A program made the position numbers and the translations under genes. DNA of 64,000 nucleotides, taken from NCBI RefSeq assembly GCF_027579695.1, contig NC_083577.1, forward strand, positions 57,921,783 through 57,985,782, written 5' to 3'. Shown here in pieces: positions 58,990 to 64,000 of this stretch. The notes below the pieces were generated by a model that saw only the letters and a list, made by a program, of their open reading frames with translations, was not told the DNA's origin and ran no database searches. This stretch comes from Neoarius graeffei (Eukaryota; Chordata; Actinopteri; Siluriformes; Ariidae). Numbering within the stretch: the stretch's first letter is position 1; the number at the start of each line of letters is the position of its first letter.

Positions 58990-60233
58990 TCACTCCTCTT
59001 CTTCATGACGACAACCGGAAGGGTACCAACACGTTTGTCTTGCACCTTGCAGTCGGAGATTTAGGTCGTTGAGATGTCCTGTAATGTCAGTGAGGAACAT
59101 AAGCTTCATGATCCACTTCTCGTCTTCCAATTCAGGGTAGTCTTGAGCCCTCTCAAGTAGGAAGGCCTTGATGGCATCCAGACAGCTAACAAATCGCTCC
59201 AAAACTTTTCCGCCACTCCGCCACCTTACGGCAGAGTGGAGAGGGATATCTTTATACACGCAGTCCATTTCGTCTAACAGAGACTGAAACTGTCGGTGTG
59301 TTAGAGAGGAACGTTTGATGATAAAGTTTATGGTCTTCACCACTGTATCCATGACGCTGTTGAGATCAGAATTAGACAGTTTGGCACATAGATTTTCTTG
59401 ATGTATTATGCAGTGGAGTTTCATGATGGGGTGACCGACTTTATCTTCAATTAATTTGACTGCTCCCTTCCGTTTCCCGACCATAGCGGGGGCACCATCA
59501 GTTGTCACTGATGGTGCCCAAAAATCCTGCCCAAGTCAATACCTCGCTCTTCAAAATGCTCCACCAACACCTTGGCTATGTCCTCTCCTTTAGTTGTGTC
59601 GGTCATTGGCCTTAAACAGCAGAGCTCCTTTCTCACAGTCACATCACAATATCTTGCCATCACTGCCAAATGTGCTACATCATTCACATCTACGCTTTCG
59701 TCAACCGCAATGCTAAATACTGCTGCATCTTTTATGCCAGTTGTTTGCTGCACCCTTACGTTTTCTGCTATTTCACCAATTCGTCGCTCAACAGTTCTGG
59801 CTGATACGGGCATGTCTTTTATTCTTGATTTTATTGTCTCTTTATTTGGCAGCCCCTCAAAAAGACTATCCAAGCTGGACAGAAAGGCCTCCTTAATGTA
59901 TTCACCATCTGTGAATGGCTTTCCATGTTTAGCTATGCAGTGAGAAATTATATAGCTAGCTTCAGTGGCATTGTTTTTAGCTGAGGCAAAGACTTTTAAA
60001 GTGTGGGCTTGCTTCCCATATCTGCACACTGCGCGTGAGATTGATTCGTCCCTATCTGCCTGATCTTTGAAAGTCTTTTCGTGCTTTGCCTCGAAGTGAC
60101 GTTTAACACTGGATGTTCGACACACAACACTTTCAAAACACAACGTGCACACAGCACGGTCCCTCTGAGAAACGAACCCATATTCTTTGGTCCACGAGGA
60201 GAGGAAAGCCCAGACTGTCTGCTTCTTTGCCAT
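58990..60233 (-). CDS. hAT transposase, broken and C-terminally truncated
   Basis: The first frame (60233-59505) starts MAKKQTVWAFLSSWTKEYGF with a BED-type finger (CTLCFESVVCRTSSVKRHFE, AKH), then SISRAVCRYGKQAHTLK and AVDESVDVNDVAHLAVMARY, a block holding an early acidic DDE residue. The second frame (59508-58990) continues TTDGAPAMVGKRKGAVKLIE, MKLHCIIHQENLCAKL and HSAVRWRSGGKVLERF. The two frames overlap by a few bases, so a single frameshift separates them. The sequence stops shortly after LTDITGHLNDLNLRLQG, so the C-terminal dimerisation domain is missing. It resembles the ZBED5, GTF2IRD2 and FAM200 group of hAT-derived proteins. There is no sign of domestication. Confidence 0.85.
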
Positions 60234-60797
60234 CTTAGCGCAACTGCTGCATCAAGTGGGCCCATCTCGTGAGAAATATGGGGAGGGAGGTGCTATATTG
60301 TTGTGTAGTCATGCTAAAAGAGCAGGCTCGCCATGCAACAGCCAATGACAGTTCAAGATGACGTTTGAACATTTTTAATGTGTTGAATAATTAGGTTTGT
60401 GTATCATCGTCAGTGTGCCACTGGAAATTCCTCGGTGTGCCAGTTGTGGCACGCGTGCCTAGGGTTGCCGACCCCGTTCTACAAGGTTGCAGGCAAGCTG
60501 GAGCCTATCCCTATGGGCGAGAGGCAGGGTACATTCTGGACAAATCGCCAGGTCATCGCAGGGCTGACACAGAGACAAACAACCATTCACACTTATGGTC
60601 AATTTAGAGCCTCCAATTAGCCTAACCTGCATGTCTTTGAATTGTGGGGGAAACCGGAGCACCCGGGGGAAACCGACGCAGACACGGGGAGAACATGCAA
60701 ACTCCACACAGAAAGGCCCTCGCCGGCTGCTGGGCTCGAACCCAGGACCTTCTTGCTGTGAGGCAACAGTGCTAACCACTACACCACTGTGCCGCCG

Positions 60798-61300
60798 AGA
60801 AAAATATGATTCTAACCAAATAAATCGTTAGCCTTTTTTTTTTTGCCTTTCCCCTAAACTTTAGAATAGTGTTCTAGATTAATATAAACAGCTCAGACTG
60901 AATCCAGATTAAATATGTGCATGGCATATTTATAATTTGGGGGCCTTTTTCTTCTTTAATACACCTTTTATTGCAGTAATTCACTATAACTATTTCTTTT
61001 ACATTCCTCTCAATTCTAGGATAAAACTGGGTGAGTGTGATGTAAATGTTTAATTTGGCCAAATGTAGTTCAATTTTGTTTAGTAGCAACTTTCTACACA
61101 AAATAATTACTGAGTACTTTACAGTTTCTACCAAACACTTACTAGTTTAATATGTAGAGCTTGCGTTTATTTATAGGTAATTACTTAGTGATTGGGGATT
61201 GCTTCAGTAACATGGCTTATCATAAATAATTTGTTTTGACCTTCTAATCTTTTTAAAAATTCAGTAAGCAAGATGTCCTCATACCTTTTGGGGATGTTAA
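60798..61300. other. Intergenic or intronic DNA, nothing recognised
   Basis: AT-rich sequence. If acod1 is intact, this would be in its last intron. Confidence 0.35.
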
Positions 61301-61529
61301 AGGCAAACAGTCTAAAACGGCAGGCAAGATCAGAAACGTGAAAACAGACAAATGGTTGGCCAAGGCGCAAACAGTATGTCAGAAGCTAGGCGAGAACAAG
61401 AACTAGAAACAGGAACAAGAATCGAGAAACCAGGAAACCAAGAACAAGGGTAGAAAGGCTCAGTAATACGTACTTAACGTAGTGTATACTTCGCATTGCA
61501 TTTGCATCAGCGCAGTCCTTAATTAACCC
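61301..61529. mobile_element. Fragment of the solo LTR-like family
   Basis: It matches the interior of 51793-52230 (GGCAAACAGTC to CAGTCCTTAATTA) with scattered differences and lacks both ends. It stops within a few bases of the Tc1 fragment that begins at 61533. Confidence 0.8.
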
Positions 61530-61532
61530 ATT

Positions 61533-62147
61533 TACCCTGGGTTCCTTTGTGACCTCGCCGACTATTACACGCCTTGCTCTTGGAGTGATCTTTGTTGGTC
61601 GACCACTCCTGGGGAGGGTAACAATGGTCTTGAATTTCCTCCATTTGTACACAATCTGTCTGACTGTGGATTGGTGGAGTCCAAACTCTTTAGAGATGGT
61701 TTTGTAACCTTTTCCAGCCTGATGAGCATCAACAACGCATTTTCTGAGGTCCTCAGAAATCTCCTTTGTTCGTGCCATGATACACTTCCACAAACATGTG
61801 TTGTGAAGATCAGACTTTGATAGATCCCTGTTATTTAAATAAAACAGGGTGCCCGCTCACACCTGATTGTCATCCCATTAATTGAAAACACCTGACTCTA
61901 ATATTTCACCTTCAAATTAACTGCTAATCCTAGAGGTTCACATATTTTTGCCACTCACAGATATGTAATATTGGATAATTTTCCTCAATAAATAAATGAT
62001 CAATTATAATATTTTTGTCTCATTTGTTTACCTGGGTTCTCTTTATCTACTTTTAGGACTTGTGTGAAAATCTGATGATGTTTTAGGTCATATTTATGCA
62101 GAAATATAGAAAATTCTAAAGGGTTCACAAACTTTCAAGCACCACTG
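61533..62147 (-). mobile_element. Tc1 element, N-terminal half (right part of a split copy)
   Basis: It starts inside the transposase at TTACCCTGGG and runs to the right terminus (reverse complement CAGTGGTGCTTGAAAG) and TA. The minus strand encodes MARTKEISEDLRKCVVDAHQ, the helix-turn-helix part, and ITPRARRVIVGEVTKEPRV, then breaks off. It is the complement of the half at 54636-55629. Confidence 0.88.
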
Positions 62148-62469
62148 TATTTTGTTTCATTGTACTACATGATCTTGACTTAACAGTTGCCAGTGTGTTA
62201 ATTACACCAACTTAGTTCACTTAGCTTTTTGGTATGCTGTGTAGGTATATGAGTTAATCAGAGGAAACCACCTAGGACTACTGCTGACCAGATATTATTG
62301 CTGTTTACCATTTCCAGTAAAGCAATGACACTGATAAGGTATTGGTCAGGTAGTTTGTGTGGCTTTGGTATGAAACTGAGGTACATGAAGGCCCGATTCC
62401 TGGAACAACTAGATCCACTATGGTTTGCATACCAATCCAACTGAACAACAGATGATGCCATCTCAACTT
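62148..62469. other. Unassigned DNA
   Basis: No gene or repeat end was recognised. Confidence 0.3.
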
Positions 62470-63980
62470 CCCTCCACCTCACACTCTCTCATCTCGACAA
62501 AAAAGACAGTTGTATCAGAATGCTGTTCGTAGACTTTAGCTAAGCATTCAATGCAATCATTCCACAGACACTGGTAGGGAAGCTGAGCCTACTGGGCATG
62601 AACACTTCCCTCTGTAACTGGATCCTGGATTTCCTCACTGACCTTTCCCAATCTGTCAGCATAGACAACATCACCTACAGGGTCGTCAGACTGAGCACCA
62701 GCACACCCCGCTTTTGTGTGCTCAGCCCGCTGCTGCACCCTGCTGACACATGACTGTGCTGCCAACCACAGTTCAAACCATATCACCAAGTTTACAGACA
62801 ACACAACAACAGTGGGACTCATCAGTAACAATGATGAGTCTGCATATAGAAAGGAGGTCAGATAGCTGGTCAATTGATGTCAAGACAACAACGTGCCTCT
62901 GAATGTTGAAAAGACAAAAGAGATGGTTTTTGACTTCAGGAGGGACCCTGCCACCTGCACTCTACTCCACATCAGTGGCTCTGCTGTTGAGATAGTCAGC
63001 AGCATGAAGTTCCTGGGAGTGAATATGGCAGACATCTGGACACTCAACACTACCATCATCACCAGAAAAGCCCAGCAGCATCTCCACTTCCTGCGGAGGC
63101 TGAAAAGGCCAGCTTCCCCCTTCCCGTTCTTACCACCTTCTACTGGTGGACAATCAAGAGCATCCTCTAGACATGCATCACTGTCTGGTATGGGAACTGC
63201 AATGTCACTGATCACAAGTCCCTACAGTGGATTGTGAGGACTGCTGAGAGGATCAGGGTCCCCCTCCCATCACTTTACAATAAACACTCTATCCACCGTA
63301 CAACCAGCATTGTGGCAGACCCTTTCCACCCCTCCCATGGACTGTTCACCCCTCGTTTGTCTGGCAAAAGGTTTAGGAGTATCTGAACCACTGCTGCCAG
63401 ATACTACAACAGCTTCTTCCCCCAGGCAGTTAGGCTCCTCAACAACTCGGTACCCTCTTCCTGCACCAAGAGCCTGAAAACGGATTGACTCACTTCTGGA
63501 CTATTTCATTGCACTGGCAATTAGCATAAAGTCACTTTATACTTACTGTTGCATAATTTATTATGTTTCATCTCATCTCATTATCTCTAGCCGCTTTATC
63601 CTGTTCTACAGGGTCACAGGCAAGCTGGAGCCTATCCCAGCTAACTACGGGCAAAAGGTGGGGTACACCCTGGACAAGTTGCCAGGTCATCACAGGGCTG
63701 ACACATAGACACAGACAACCATTCACACTCACATTCACACCTACGGTCAATTTAGAGTCACCAGTTAACCTAACCTGCATGTCTTTGGACTGTGGGGGAA
63801 ACCCACGCGGACATGGGGAGAACATGCAAACTCCACACAGAAAGTCCCTCGCCGGCCACGGGGCTCAAACCCGGACCTTCTTGCTGTGAGGCGATAACGC
63901 TAACCACTACACCACCGTGCCGCCCCTAATTTATTATGTATTGTTTTTTGTTTTTTTTTTGTTTCTCAATGCTTGGTTTA
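62470..63980 (+). mobile_element. LINE reverse transcriptase remnant interrupted by a SINE
   Basis: Plus-strand RT pieces: [10 protein letters not shown], then [39 protein letters not shown], and NVPLNVEKTKEMVFDFRRDP with VSSMKFLGVNMADIWTLNTT (62893-63237). The catalytic YADD box reads TDN, so the copy is dead; stops and shifts are frequent. Clade not resolved (L2/Rex1-like). The SINE at 63567-63926 sits near its 3' end. Confidence 0.75.
63567..63926 (-). mobile_element. DANA/Mermaid-like SINE with 13-bp target duplication
   Basis: Nearly full length on the minus strand. TAATTTATTATGT flanks it exactly (63554-63566 and 63927-63939). A short internal deletion removes CGGAGCACCCGGAGG. Confidence 0.93.
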
Positions 63981-64000
63981 CATTGCACTGACACTTTAAA

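Larger units (their letters stand above)
57941..60475 (-). mobile_element. hAT element (ZBED5/GTF2IRD2-like transposase group), 2.5 kb
   Basis: GTTCTACA (8 bp) is duplicated at 57933-57940 and 60476-60483. The ends are left GCAGAGGTTGGCAACC and right (reverse complement) GGGGTCGGCAACC, imperfect CAG-type hAT termini. The minus strand carries the transposase at 58990-60233. A 29-nt C run (58186-58214) and a probable smaller nested MITE (58484-58660, with inverted TTTACATGCAC ends) also lie inside. Confidence 0.88.
57902..60797 (-). mobile_element. DANA/Mermaid-like SINE split by a hAT element
   Basis: 57902-57940 holds the SINE tail and 60476-60797 the body and head on the minus strand. AAAATAT is present on both outer sides. 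The two parts join cleanly across GTTCTACA, the hAT target duplication. Confidence 0.85.

Overview
The window reads as vertebrate, almost certainly teleost fish, nuclear DNA. Coding exons are split by introns with GT/AG ends, intergenic DNA is AT-rich with long microsatellites, and more than half of the sequence is recognisable fish-type transposable elements: several Tc1/mariner families, hAT, PIF/Harbinger, piggyBac and pogo-like DNA elements, non-LTR retrotransposons, and many copies of a DANA/Mermaid-like tRNA-headed SINE. The SINE and Tc1 types would suit an otophysan such as a catfish, but that is only an impression. There is no bacterial or CRISPR-like content.

Host genes are few. (1) 18968-20092 (+) is an intact single-exon serotonin receptor, htr1f-like, with a splice acceptor just before its ATG. 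(2) 22659-27992 (-) is a nine-exon gene, tail to tail with htr1f, encoding glutaredoxin, a DEP-like segment and DUF547. All exon phases agree except at the third exon, where a DEP motif and the downstream frame disagree. (3) 44078-54511 (+) holds scattered exons of an ES1/GATD3-type gene with central exons missing and a broken last exon, so a pseudogene. (4) 56825-57788 (-) is the intact last coding exon of acod1 (cis-aconitate decarboxylase); its upstream exons are not seen in the window.

Layout: 1-8.8 kb, Tc1 remnants, two MITEs and unannotated DNA; 8.9-10.6 kb, a 5'-truncated LINE; 11.5-17.9 kb, SINEs, a hAT-like element carrying a BED-finger ORF and a 357-bp palindrome, an inverted-repeat element with a nested MITE, and a Tc1; 18-28 kb, the two main genes with small repeats in introns; 28.2-36.9 kb, a dense pile of Tc1 elements with secondary insertions (a poly(A) retro-insertion, a 5S rRNA-derived insertion, a MITE with an expanded minisatellite); 38.3-43.9 kb, piggyBac- and hAT-type elements and an RNase H LINE; 44-54.5 kb, the GATD3 pseudogene with a LINE, Tc1, solo LTR and pogo-like element in it; 54.6-64 kb, nested LINE/Harbinger/hAT/SINE insertions around the acod1 exon, flanked by what looks like one Tc1 copy split in two.

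The genes do not form a pathway. I found no convincing new biological system. The most unusual observations are structural: the split Tc1 around acod1, the 5S-derived insertion carrying an upstream hairpin, the palindrome/BED element, the minisatellite-bearing MITE and the DEP frame conflict. No searches or alignments were run; family names come from recognising motifs.
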